From NCBI GenBank assembly GCA_003640645.1, contig QGHH01000030.1:1-61031 (forward strand): a DNA stretch of 61,031 nucleotides, written 5' to 3'. Position numbers and translations under genes: made by a program. The notes below the pieces were generated by a model. The model was not told where the DNA came from and made no database searches. It was given only the letters and a program-made list of their open reading frames with translations. Shown here one piece after another: positions 16,741-25,381 of this stretch. The stretch comes from Fredinandcohnia aciditolerans (GTDB lineage Bacteria; Bacillota; Bacilli; Bacillales; Bacillaceae_L). Numbering within the stretch: the first letter of the stretch is position 1; every line of letters begins with the position of its first letter.

Positions 16741-19494
16741 ATGAGATTAAAAACAGAAAAAAACAAAAAAATTCACTTCCACTCCTTTTTATTAAGGTTC
16801 TCATTAGTCACAGTTTTTATATTTTTATTGCTATTAAGCAGTTTATTTTATATAAAAATTAAAAGCTTTATTGAAGAAAAGAAAGAAACTTCTGTACAGT
16901 TAAGAATGGATCAAATTTCTTATGAGTTACAAATGGAGTTCAACGAAATCTATAATACAACAAACAATTTGAAAACAAACGAGATCGTTATCCGATATAT
17001 AGATGAATTGAGCAGTTCCGAATTTAGTCCATCTGAGAAATATCACGAGGCTGCGGCTCTGGAAGATTATTTGAATACGATTAGGCAAAATAACAGACTT
17101 ATTGATAATATCCTTATTATTACACCGAACACTCAATATAGCTCTGATAAAAAATATGTAGATTTCAAGTTTAATGGTATGAAGGTAAAAGAGGAAGTGG
17201 AGCGCAATTTTCATTTTATTAACTTGGGAGAGGCAAGCAGAAAGATTGAAATACCCTTTTCAGTAGATGAAAAATTGGCGGGAGAATCCATTAAGACCGA
17301 AGATTTAAATAATCATTTATTATTTGGGACCAATGTTATTTCCGCAGACGGCGTGCACAAAGGGGTCATTTTGCTATTTATCAGCCCAAAGAGTTTGGAT
17401 GATTCTCTCTTCTATGCGGACAAGATTCAATTGTTTGATCAAAATGGCAGAATGTTTTTTAAAGGGGAACAGGCAACCACCAAAATTCCTACAGAAATTG
17501 AGAAAATGTTCAGTAATCAAAACGAACTAAATGTAGATTGGGGAGATACAGGAGTTTATTATTCGAGTATACCCTATTATAATTTTAAGCTTATTTATGA
17601 AGAACCATTAGGTGTTTATCAAAAACAAATGGGACTTATATGGAAAACGATTGCTTTAACGTTTGTTTGTACGGCTATAGTTGCGTTTATTTTTTCTAGG
17701 GTGATTGGTCAAAAAGTGATTCAGCCACTATATCAGTTAGTTGAATCAATTAAGAAGTATGAAAAAAGCAGAAATTACAGTAACCTCCTTCAGATAAATA
17801 AAAAGAACGGCATGAAAATAAGTTTGAGGGAACGTTTCTTTTTTTATTTTGTCATCACTGTTTTGCTGCCGATATTATTTTTTATTGGGATTCTCTATAC
17901 ACAAACCTCCCAGCTCGTATCAGCAGATTTACAGGAGAGCTACCATTCTTTACATGAAAGAATGGCTCGGTTGTTAAACAATGAGATCAATCAACGGGAG
18001 CTGACGATATCACGAATTGCGCATAATAACAAAGTTCAGCTGCTCATATTGGAACATGATCACGAAAAGATAGGCTATGAATTAGTAGATAGCAGGCAAT
18101 TTTTGGAATTAAGAAGGCAAAACATTCGAATTTATGATGCTTCCGGAGAAATCTTATATACTAATATGCAAAATGCACCGCAGAAATTAGATCAAGATTT
18201 TAAACGAGATTTGGCGGGGGCAGGTAGGAAGATTAGCTATCAATTAAAAAAGGACCGTCTTGATAATGTGACGATTGTGATTGGAATGCCTGTCTATTCC
18301 CCAATCGACTATTCAAAAATTATTGGCTTCATTTCAGTTGATATTGAAAACAATCAATTGGAAAAATATTATTCGGATTGGCAGCAAACTGGCCTTGAAA
18401 TGCTGATTGCTGATAAAAATGATAGGATAATATCTCATCAGAATCCGCTAGAAGTCGGTAAAGTTTTTGATAATAAAGAAAAGATGTTACGGGATGAGGG
18501 GAAAAATTTTCATGCCTACAACACAGAAATTACAAGTATGGATTGGGAATTTATTTCAAAATACAATTATTCAGATGTTCAAAAACAGGTTAATCAATTA
18601 TTTATTAATGACCTCTATCTTTTATTTTTCATTCTGCTTTTGTTGATTATTTTTGCGTATTGGATCTCGAAAAGAATGCTGAGACCTATCGGGCAGTTGA
18701 ATGAGTTATTACAAACATTTGATCTCAAGGGCTCCCATTACGATGTGGTAGAAAAATTATCTGGAATTAATGAAGTGGATTCACTTACAAAAAATTTTAA
18801 TAGAATGATTGAGAGAATAGAAGAATTAATTCATGAGACCATCATGACAAATCAAGAGAAAGTCCAATTAAAGTATGAAAAGCGCGAGCTGCAGCTGAAT
18901 GCACTCCAGTCGCAGATCAATCCTCATTTTTTATATAATACCTTAGATAATTTGCTCTTTTTGGTAGAAACGAATGAGACGGATAAAGCTACTGAAATGA
19001 TTGCTTCCTTAAGCCAACTTTTCCGATTCATCACCAATCGAGAAAAATTTATGATAACGCTTCAGGAAGAGATCGTCTATACGAAAAACTATATAAACAT
19101 TATGTCGTATCGGTTTGATAATTTTGAATGTATTTGGGATATTGATGAAAGTGTAATGAATTATAAAACGGTTAAACTTATTCTGCAGCCGGTCATTGAA
19201 AATGCGATTAATCATGGTGCAAGGAAAACAAAGAATATGGTGACAATCCATATTTCGTGCGAGCTGAAAGAGGACAAAATCTATATTACTGTAGAGGATA
19301 ACGCAGTTGGCATCAGAGACGAAGAACTGACGATTATTAAAAGTCACCTAGCTGCTGCTTCGATAGATAAAGCCGGTATTTACAATGTAAATGGAAGAAT
19401 AAAGCTTCATTTCGGGGAAAAATATGGGCTTGATATCGAAAGCAAACAAGGGGAAGGGACAAAGGTGACCATAGTCCTTCCAGCTTTTAAATAA
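16741..19494 (+). CDS. YesM-type histidine kinase with two tandem sensor modules
   Basis: At 917 residues this is far longer than the usual YesM kinase (about 580-600). Helices lie at about 16-38 and 300-320 around a first extracytoplasmic domain, then again at about 364-388 and 620-645 around a second one, each pair followed by a HAMP-like stretch (QPLYQLVESIKKYE and RPIGQLNELLQTFD). The His_kinase domain follows (LQSQINPHFLYNTLDNL, His729), then the HATPase N box (QPVIENAINHG) and the G2-like KYGLDIESKQGEGTKV. The usual DNGxG reads DNAVG here. An internal duplication or fusion of sensor units is the simplest explanation. Confidence 0.85.
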   Translation: MRLKTEKNKKIHFHSFLLRFSLVTVFIFLLLLSSLFYIKIKSFIEEKKETSVQLRMDQISYELQMEFNEIYNTTNNLKTNEIVIRYIDELSSSEFSPSEKYHEAAALEDYLNTIRQNNRLIDNILIITPNTQYSSDKKYVDFKFNGMKVKEEVERNFHFINLGEASRKIEIPFSVDEKLAGESIKTEDLNNHLLFGTNVISADGVHKGVILLFISPKSLDDSLFYADKIQLFDQNGRMFFKGEQATTKIPTEIEKMFSNQNELNVDWGDTGVYYSSIPYYNFKLIYEEPLGVYQKQMGLIWKTIALTFVCTAIVAFIFSRVIGQKVIQPLYQLVESIKKYEKSRNYSNLLQINKKNGMKISLRERFFFYFVITVLLPILFFIGILYTQTSQLVSADLQESYHSLHERMARLLNNEINQRELTISRIAHNNKVQLLILEHDHEKIGYELVDSRQFLELRRQNIRIYDASGEILYTNMQNAPQKLDQDFKRDLAGAGRKISYQLKKDRLDNVTIVIGMPVYSPIDYSKIIGFISVDIENNQLEKYYSDWQQTGLEMLIADKNDRIISHQNPLEVGKVFDNKEKMLRDEGKNFHAYNTEITSMDWEFISKYNYSDVQKQVNQLFINDLYLLFFILLLLIIFAYWISKRMLRPIGQLNELLQTFDLKGSHYDVVEKLSGINEVDSLTKNFNRMIERIEELIHETIMTNQEKVQLKYEKRELQLNALQSQINPHFLYNTLDNLLFLVETNETDKATEMIASLSQLFRFITNREKFMITLQEEIVYTKNYINIMSYRFDNFECIWDIDESVMNYKTVKLILQPVIENAINHGARKTKNMVTIHISCELKEDKIYITVEDNAVGIRDEELTIIKSHLAAASIDKAGIYNVNGRIKLHFGEKYGLDIESKQGEGTKVTIVLPAFK

Positions 19495-19496
19495 CG

Positions 19497-19525
19497 AGGC
19501 TCACTCTTGGGAGTGGCCTTTTTTA
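19497..19525 (+). terminator. Terminator after the sensor kinase gene
   Basis: AGGCTCACTC and GAGTGGCCT form a nearly perfect stem with a 4-nt loop and a T6 run, starting two bases after the kinase stop. Confidence 0.85.
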
Positions 19526-19600
19526 TTATATCTTTAAATAGTGTTATTTTACCTAAAGAAAGTGAAACTATCAATTAACAATTTATATTATTCTGATTAT

Positions 19601-19614
19601 AGAAAACGTTTACA
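19601..19614 (+). promoter_or_regulatory. Candidate CcpA cre site ahead of the importer operon
   Basis: AGAAAACGTTTACA matches the Bacillus cre pattern TGWAARCGYTWNCW at all but the first base. It lies 27 bp before the start of the first permease gene, a position that would let CcpA repress the locus when preferred sugars are present. Confidence 0.55.
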
Positions 19615-19640
19615 GATGATAGAGAGGGGAGGATATTTAA

Positions 19641-20591
19641 ATGCAAACCGTAGTCCAAAAGGCCAAAGCAAAGCCCCAGCGGCAGGCGAATACGACATGG
19701 ATTCGTGTGAAGAAAATGAAGATGCTATACATCATGATGTTGATTCCGATGGGCATGTTATTTCTCTTTCACTACATTCCGATGTATGGGATTTTAATCG
19801 CCTTCAAAAATTTTTCACCAGGACTGGGTATATGGGATAGTCCATGGAATAATTTTGAACACTTCAAGAGACTGTTTAGTGATTTCTTATTTTTAAGGGC
19901 ACTGCAAAATACAGTTGTTATTAGTCTACTAAAAATTATCATTGTGTTCCCAGCACCAATCATTTTTGCCATTTTGTTAAATGAGATTACAAATGAAAAA
20001 TTTAAAAAGGTGAGTCAATCTATTTCCTATTTACCGCATTTCATGTCTTGGGTAATCTTATCGGCCATGGTTATTGAAGTATTTTCTCCGCAACGGGGAA
20101 TTATTAATTTCTTTATTACGCTCGTTGGCGGGGAACCTATCAATTTCATGTCAGATAAAACGGCATTCATTCCGATATTAATCCTGACAGATATGTGGAA
20201 AGAGCTTGGCTGGGGAGCCATTATTTATTTAGCAACGATTGCATCGATTGATCCGCAATTATACGAAGCAGCTGACATGGACGGAGCAGGCAGATTTCAT
20301 AAAATGATTCATATAACGCTTCCTTCCATCATGCCAATGGTCATTATTCTGTTTATTCTAAGACTTGGAAGTGTATTAAACGCAGGATTTGACCAGATTC
20401 TTAACTTGTACAATCCATTAGTCTATGAAGTTGCGGACATTATTGATACGTATGTATATCGAAGTGGGTTAGAGCAATTCCAGTTTGATTATGCTACCGC
20501 AGTAGGGTTGTTTAAAAATGTCGTTGGAATCGTACTGATCCTAAGTGCGAACGCGATTATCCGCAGAAAAAGTGAACATGGAATTTGGTAG
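19641..20591 (+). CDS. ABC sugar importer permease, LplB type
   Basis: A 316-residue binding-protein-dependent permease with six helices after a basic N-terminal tail. The EAA loop is LYEAADMDGAGRFHKMIHITLPSI, typical of carbohydrate permeases. FAILLNEI and the ending ANAIIRRKSEHGIW resemble the LplB/YtmL branch that works with very large solute-binding lipoproteins. GAGGGGAGG precedes the ATG. It is the first gene of the importer operon, followed 15 bp later by its partner permease. No ATPase gene is present in the locus, so a shared ATPase of MsmX type must energise it. Confidence 0.88.
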   Translation: MQTVVQKAKAKPQRQANTTWIRVKKMKMLYIMMLIPMGMLFLFHYIPMYGILIAFKNFSPGLGIWDSPWNNFEHFKRLFSDFLFLRALQNTVVISLLKIIIVFPAPIIFAILLNEITNEKFKKVSQSISYLPHFMSWVILSAMVIEVFSPQRGIINFFITLVGGEPINFMSDKTAFIPILILTDMWKELGWGAIIYLATIASIDPQLYEAADMDGAGRFHKMIHITLPSIMPMVIILFILRLGSVLNAGFDQILNLYNPLVYEVADIIDTYVYRSGLEQFQFDYATAVGLFKNVVGIVLILSANAIIRRKSEHGIW

Positions 20592-20606
20592 AAAGGAGGA
20601 TAAAAG

Positions 20607-21491
20607 ATGGCAGCAAAAACTAGGAAAAAGATCTCATTGTTTAATATTTTTAACATAACGGGATTTATCGTGTTTTCGATACTTGTCATTTACCCTTTTT
20701 GGCAGACCATTGTTATATCCTTTTCGGATGCAGAATCCGCTTCAAGTCTTGGTTTAAATCTATGGCCTGATAGATGGATTACAGATGCCTACCAGTTTGT
20801 ATTTTCTTATGAGAATATTATGGTTGCCTATCTAAATACCATCATACGAACTGTTGCTGGTACAGCATTAATTGTTTGTTTTACGGTTTTGGCAGCCTAT
20901 CCGCTTTCTAAGAAAGACTTGCCTTACCGCAATTTCTTTACGATATTTTTCCTGATTGCAATGTTTTTTTCAGGAGGAATGATTCCAGATTACTTATTAA
21001 TTAAAAATCTAGGATTACTTGACAATAGCTTGTCCCTAATTTTACCTTCAGCGGTTAATGTGTTTTTTATTATCATCATGCGTAACTATTTTATGACCAT
21101 TGATAAAGGGCTTGAAGAATCTGCAATCATGGATGGAGCAAACTACTTAACGATTCTTACTAAAATTATTATTCCGGTTTCAAAGCCTGTTATCGCAACT
21201 GTGGCACTTTGGGCAGCAGTCTTTCATTGGAATGAATGGTTCCATGCCTTGGTCTATCTTCAGGATGACTCGAAAACAGTTTTACAAATCGTCGTTAGGG
21301 ATATGTTGACGGCAATGGATATGACAAAAAATGCCCAAATGGGTGGAGGTGGTATGTCCAATTCAGATCTGTTGCTTAGCAACGTACGAGCAGCAACCGT
21401 AATTATCTCAATTGGTCCAATCATACTAGTCTATCCGTTCGTGCAGAAATACTTCATTAAAGGAATCATGATAGGTTCTTTAAAAGGATAA
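20607..21491 (+). CDS. ABC sugar importer permease, LplC type
   Basis: The second membrane subunit, 294 residues, with six helices. The EAA loop is LEESAIMDGANYLTILTKIIIPVSKP. The end sequence FVQKYFIKGIMIGSLKG is the standard C-terminus of this permease family. AAAGGAGG precedes the ATG. It lies 13 bp ahead of the binding-protein gene. With the LplB-type partner it should form the channel for the oligosaccharide handled by the downstream enzymes. Confidence 0.88.
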   Translation: MAAKTRKKISLFNIFNITGFIVFSILVIYPFWQTIVISFSDAESASSLGLNLWPDRWITDAYQFVFSYENIMVAYLNTIIRTVAGTALIVCFTVLAAYPLSKKDLPYRNFFTIFFLIAMFFSGGMIPDYLLIKNLGLLDNSLSLILPSAVNVFFIIIMRNYFMTIDKGLEESAIMDGANYLTILTKIIIPVSKPVIATVALWAAVFHWNEWFHALVYLQDDSKTVLQIVVRDMLTAMDMTKNAQMGGGGMSNSDLLLSNVRAATVIISIGPIILVYPFVQKYFIKGIMIGSLKG

Positions 21492-21504
21492 GGGGGATGA
21501 ATTT

Positions 21505-23205
21505 ATGAAAATGTGGGCAAAAAAACTTTCGCTAGTAGCTCTTTCCAGTGCACTCATCTTTACAGCGGCATGTACAAATAAGGAAGCAGGTAATGAAACA
21601 AAAGAGGTTGATATCGCAAGCTTGCCTGAAGCTGGGGATTTTTCTAAGGAGATTGAGCTAAATCTATCAGGGTCTTTCACAAGAGGTAAGGTGGAAGATG
21701 GAAACTATGTACAAAAGAGATTAGAAGAACAATTTAATATCAATATCGTTAACACAAAAATAGATACTTGGAATGCTGACGAAGTAAACCTAATGGTTGC
21801 ATCTGGGGATCTTCCTGATACATTTGCTTTTACTTCTGCAGGTAAATCCGCACAAGAATTATATGATTCTGGTTTAACTAGAACCATTCCAAAAGAGATG
21901 CTTGAAAAATATGCACCTCGTTATATGAAAATGTTATCCGAAAATCCTCCAGGTCCAATTATGAACCTGAAGCAGGGTACGGAAGATGAGTATCTACAGT
22001 TAATAGCCCTATACCCTCATGTTGATGGTGTGCCATGGGTCCCAACATTCCGATTAGACTGGTTGGAAAAATTAGGTATTGAACCACCTGGAGAAATCAA
22101 GCAAGTAGGACCAAGCGGAGGTCGTGAAAAAATTTATTTTACAGAGGAAGGCTATACAATTGAAGAAGTTGAAGAAATTTTAAAAGCCTTTACTTTCGAT
22201 GATCCGGATGGAAATGGAAAGGACGATACGTACGGTATCTCACCTTATTACGATCAAATCCACTGGTCAGCTTCGTTAATGGGAGCATTTGGTATAGCAC
22301 CTGGTTCTAATCTTATGGAAGATGGAAAATTAGTTCAAACTGAGATTTCAACAAAATATAAAGATTTCCTTAAATTGATGGCAAAATGGTACAAAATGGG
22401 ATTGGTAGATCCTGAATTTACTACACTCGATAATAATAAGAGTTGGGAAAAATACAAGCAAGGAAAAATCGGATACTATATTGCACAACCTGCCTATATC
22501 GCAATGGATGACTGGGCAAAAGGCCGTGCACCGCAAAACATTGTTGAAGATCCAAATTCTACTGCAAAATTACTTGCGACAGCACCAGAAATCGGAAAGG
22601 ATGGCCAACAGGGTGTTGGGTCATTTCTACCGGTTGTAAATTTAGCGGATGCATTCTTTGTTTCGAAGGATGTAACGGATGAAGAATTAGCAAGAATCCT
22701 TCAAGTCTTTGACTTTATTAACTTTGATAGTGAGGCAAGATGGACATTATATGGAGAAGTTGGCGTGCACTCTGACTGGGAAGGTACACCTGAACAGTCT
22801 GCACTTAAAGTACGTCCAGAATTTGCAAAGGAAGAAGGGGATACAGGTTTCTGGGCCTACAACTTCCGTACGTATGATCTAGAGAGAGTACAGTGGTTTA
22901 CATCTGAATATACAATGAAACTGAAAAATGAATTTTTTAATCGTGAAGATGTGAAGGAAAAGATGCTGATCCGTCCATATAAATCGGATGTATTAAATGA
23001 AACAAAAATTAAAGAACTCGAAAAGCGTTACAAAGGACAGCTTGATACAATTGTAGCCGAATTTAGAATGAAAGCGATTGTCGGTGAAATTGACATTGAC
23101 AAAGAATGGGATAAGTACGTTGAAAATTGGATGAACAATGGCGGAAAAGAAACCCTGGCTGAATTAGAAAAAGCTCCAAAGGTTTCCGATTTAAGAAGTA
23201 AATAA
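21505..23205 (+). CDS. Large solute-binding lipoprotein, LplA type
   Basis: A 566-residue extracytoplasmic binding protein. The signal peptide ends in the lipobox TAAC, so Cys24 would be lipidated. The mature part has the two-lobe architecture of LplA-type proteins, including WTLYGEVGVH, DDPDGNGKDDTYGI (a calcium-loop-like sequence often seen in this family) and a helical C-terminus. Such proteins bind oligosaccharides rather than monosaccharides. From the neighbouring sialidase, esterases and glycosidases, the ligand is inferred to be a sialylated oligosaccharide. A strong terminator follows, so the three importer genes may be made in excess over the enzymes. Confidence 0.88.
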   Translation: MKMWAKKLSLVALSSALIFTAACTNKEAGNETKEVDIASLPEAGDFSKEIELNLSGSFTRGKVEDGNYVQKRLEEQFNINIVNTKIDTWNADEVNLMVASGDLPDTFAFTSAGKSAQELYDSGLTRTIPKEMLEKYAPRYMKMLSENPPGPIMNLKQGTEDEYLQLIALYPHVDGVPWVPTFRLDWLEKLGIEPPGEIKQVGPSGGREKIYFTEEGYTIEEVEEILKAFTFDDPDGNGKDDTYGISPYYDQIHWSASLMGAFGIAPGSNLMEDGKLVQTEISTKYKDFLKLMAKWYKMGLVDPEFTTLDNNKSWEKYKQGKIGYYIAQPAYIAMDDWAKGRAPQNIVEDPNSTAKLLATAPEIGKDGQQGVGSFLPVVNLADAFFVSKDVTDEELARILQVFDFINFDSEARWTLYGEVGVHSDWEGTPEQSALKVRPEFAKEEGDTGFWAYNFRTYDLERVQWFTSEYTMKLKNEFFNREDVKEKMLIRPYKSDVLNETKIKELEKRYKGQLDTIVAEFRMKAIVGEIDIDKEWDKYVENWMNNGGKETLAELEKAPKVSDLRSK

Positions 23206-23223
23206 ATTAGTTTCTATTGAATG

Positions 23224-23268
23224 AATCCAAATTACAATGGTAGAAACCATTGTAATTTGGATTTTATT
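23224..23268 (+). terminator. Strong hairpin after the importer genes
   Basis: The arms 23224-23241 and 23246-23263 are perfectly complementary over 18 bp with a 4-nt loop, followed by TTTATT. It separates the importer from the esterase genes, so the enzymes depend on read-through or on a promoter not seen. Confidence 0.85.
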
Positions 23269-23296
23269 AAGATAAAAGAGGGCAGGAGGGAAGCAA

Positions 23297-24304
23297 GTGA
23301 AACCTATTATCTTAGATGAAAAGACTATATTAGGGGCGATTTCGCTCGAAAAAATCGGTGAACATATTAAGCCCTGGCGAATTTTTTATGAAGATAGGGA
23401 TTTTTTTACTCCAGATCTTCTTAATGGACACGCAGAAATACCCGCTGGAGTTAGAATTACATTTGAAACTAACTCTACTAGCATTAGGGTAGAATTTGCT
23501 CCATCTCAAAATGAGGTAGAGTTTGATGTTGTCATTGATCATAAACGTATAAAAACCGTAATTGTTCAACCAGGTGATACCTCTTTTACAATTGAAGATC
23601 TAAGAACGAATCATAAAAAAATTGAAGTTTATTTATCCCAACAACAACAGGTTTTATTGAAGAATGTATATATAGATGAAAATGCAGACTGGTCCCTGCA
23701 TAAATCCACAAGAAAAAAGTGGCTTACTTATGGAAGCTCCATTACTCAATGTCACGCTGCTGAAAATCCTTCACAAACTTGGCCAGCAATTACTGCTAAA
23801 GAATTGGATTTGGATTTTATTTGTCTTGGCTATAGCGGGCAATGTCAATATGAACCGATGATTGCACGGACAATCAGGGATACTCCTGTAGATTTTATTT
23901 CATTAAGTGCAGGAATTAATATATACGGTGGAAATTGCTATAACCATCGTACATTCCAGGCTATCATCATCGGTTTTATAAAAATTATCCGTGAAAAACA
24001 ACCGACAGTTCCAATCGTATTAAGCTCTCCAATTTATGGAACGTTTCGAGAGGATACACCGAATCTAGTTGGATTCACTTTAATTGAAATGAGAGAACAA
24101 GTGAAAGAAATTGTAGATATATTTAGAACAAATGGTGATGAGCAAATCTTCTATGTAAATGGATTAGATATTTTAAGTGGGGAGTACAAAGACCTACTCC
24201 CAGATGGTTTACACCCTAATGCAGAAGGATATAAACTGATGGGTCATAATTTTGCGACTGCTTTTAAACCGTATTTTAAAAATAACGAGGTTTTGAGCCA
24301 TTAA
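23297..24304 (+). CDS. SGNH/GDSL-like esterase, paralogue 1
   Basis: A cytoplasmic SGNH hydrolase of 335 residues without signal peptide. An N-terminal beta-domain of about 130 residues (LNGHAEIPAGVRI to KIEVYLSQQQQV) precedes the catalytic domain. Block I is YGSSITQC with probable nucleophile Ser148, then GYSGQCQYEPMIARTIRD, the Asn block SAGINIYGG, and block V DGLHPNAEGY with Asp303 and His306. It is followed by a near-identical paralogue in the same orientation. Next to a sialidase and Nan genes, removal of O-acetyl groups from sialic acid is the most attractive role, but deacetylation of other sugars is equally possible from sequence. Confidence 0.8.
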   Translation: MKPIILDEKTILGAISLEKIGEHIKPWRIFYEDRDFFTPDLLNGHAEIPAGVRITFETNSTSIRVEFAPSQNEVEFDVVIDHKRIKTVIVQPGDTSFTIEDLRTNHKKIEVYLSQQQQVLLKNVYIDENADWSLHKSTRKKWLTYGSSITQCHAAENPSQTWPAITAKELDLDFICLGYSGQCQYEPMIARTIRDTPVDFISLSAGINIYGGNCYNHRTFQAIIIGFIKIIREKQPTVPIVLSSPIYGTFREDTPNLVGFTLIEMREQVKEIVDIFRTNGDEQIFYVNGLDILSGEYKDLLPDGLHPNAEGYKLMGHNFATAFKPYFKNNEVLSH

Positions 24305-24322
24305 AAATGTTTGGAGGTAAAT

Positions 24323-25312
24323 ATGGTGAAAAAAATTAATTTAGACGAACAAATAATTCATGGAGCAATCTCCCTTGAACAAAAAGGCGAATATGTGAAA
24401 CCTTGGAGAATTCATTACAAGGAAAAGGACTTTTACACACCCAACCTCCTAAATGGCCAAGCCGAAGTACCAGCTGGTGTAAGAATATCACTAGTTAGTA
24501 ATACGAGTAAATTTAAATTAGACATCGCCCCTAGCCCTTTGGATTTAGAGTTTGATATTTTAATTGACAATGAATTGTTTAGGACATTTGTGGTTAATGC
24601 AAATGAAACTTGCTTGGAAGTTTCGGATCTTCCGAACCATATCAAAAGACTGGACATCTATTTATCACAACGTAATAAAGTTGAATTACAAGCTCTTTGG
24701 ATTGACGAAGATGCTTCGTTTCAACCATTCAACGATGCTCGAAAAAAGTGGGTTACTTATGGGAGCTCTATTACCCAATGTTATCTTGCGGAAAGTCCCT
24801 CGCAAACATGGCCGGCAATAACAGCAAAAGAATTAGACTTAAACCTTATTTGCTTGGGCTATAGTGGTGAATGTCAATATGAACCTATGATCGCGAGAAT
24901 GATTAGAGATACTCCAGTAGATTTTATTCACTTAAACGCATCAATCAATTCTTATAATGCAGAAACGTACAACCACCGAACTTTTCAAGCTGTAGTTATA
25001 GGGTTCATCAAAATTATTCGAGAAAAGCATAAAAATGTTCCAATCGTATTGAGTTCTTCCATATATGGTGCACATAGGGAAACTACAGAGAATCGTGTTG
25101 GTTTTACCTTGGTTCAAATGCGGAAAGAAGTGGAAGAAGTAGTAAAGATCTTTAATAAAAATGGTGATGATCATATTTTTTACGTAAATGGCCTAGATAT
25201 TTTTGGAGCTGAACATGGCCATTTACTACCTGATAATCTTCATCCGAATGCCGAGGGATATAAAATCATGGGGCAGAATTTTGCGGATGCGTTTAAACCT
25301 TATTTAAATTAA
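24323..25312 (+). CDS. SGNH/GDSL-like esterase, paralogue 2
   Basis: A 329-residue paralogue of the preceding gene with most motifs unchanged: YGSSITQC, GYSGECQYEPMIARMIRD and DNLHPNAEGYKIMGQ. The Asn block differs: NASINSYNA replaces SAGINIYGG, so the oxyanion asparagine is kept but its surroundings change, which suggests a different acyl or sugar preference. The ATG at 24323 has GGAGG five bases upstream and is preferred over the TTG at 24311. The two genes are 18 bp apart and clearly arose by tandem duplication followed by divergence. Confidence 0.8.
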   Translation: MVKKINLDEQIIHGAISLEQKGEYVKPWRIHYKEKDFYTPNLLNGQAEVPAGVRISLVSNTSKFKLDIAPSPLDLEFDILIDNELFRTFVVNANETCLEVSDLPNHIKRLDIYLSQRNKVELQALWIDEDASFQPFNDARKKWVTYGSSITQCYLAESPSQTWPAITAKELDLNLICLGYSGECQYEPMIARMIRDTPVDFIHLNASINSYNAETYNHRTFQAVVIGFIKIIREKHKNVPIVLSSSIYGAHRETTENRVGFTLVQMRKEVEEVVKIFNKNGDDHIFYVNGLDIFGAEHGHLLPDNLHPNAEGYKIMGQNFADAFKPYLN

Positions 25313-25381
25313 AGTAACCTTTTTTGGTTTGAAAGAATTGTATTTAATGTAAAAAAATAGCAAATATGAGGTGCTAATTAT

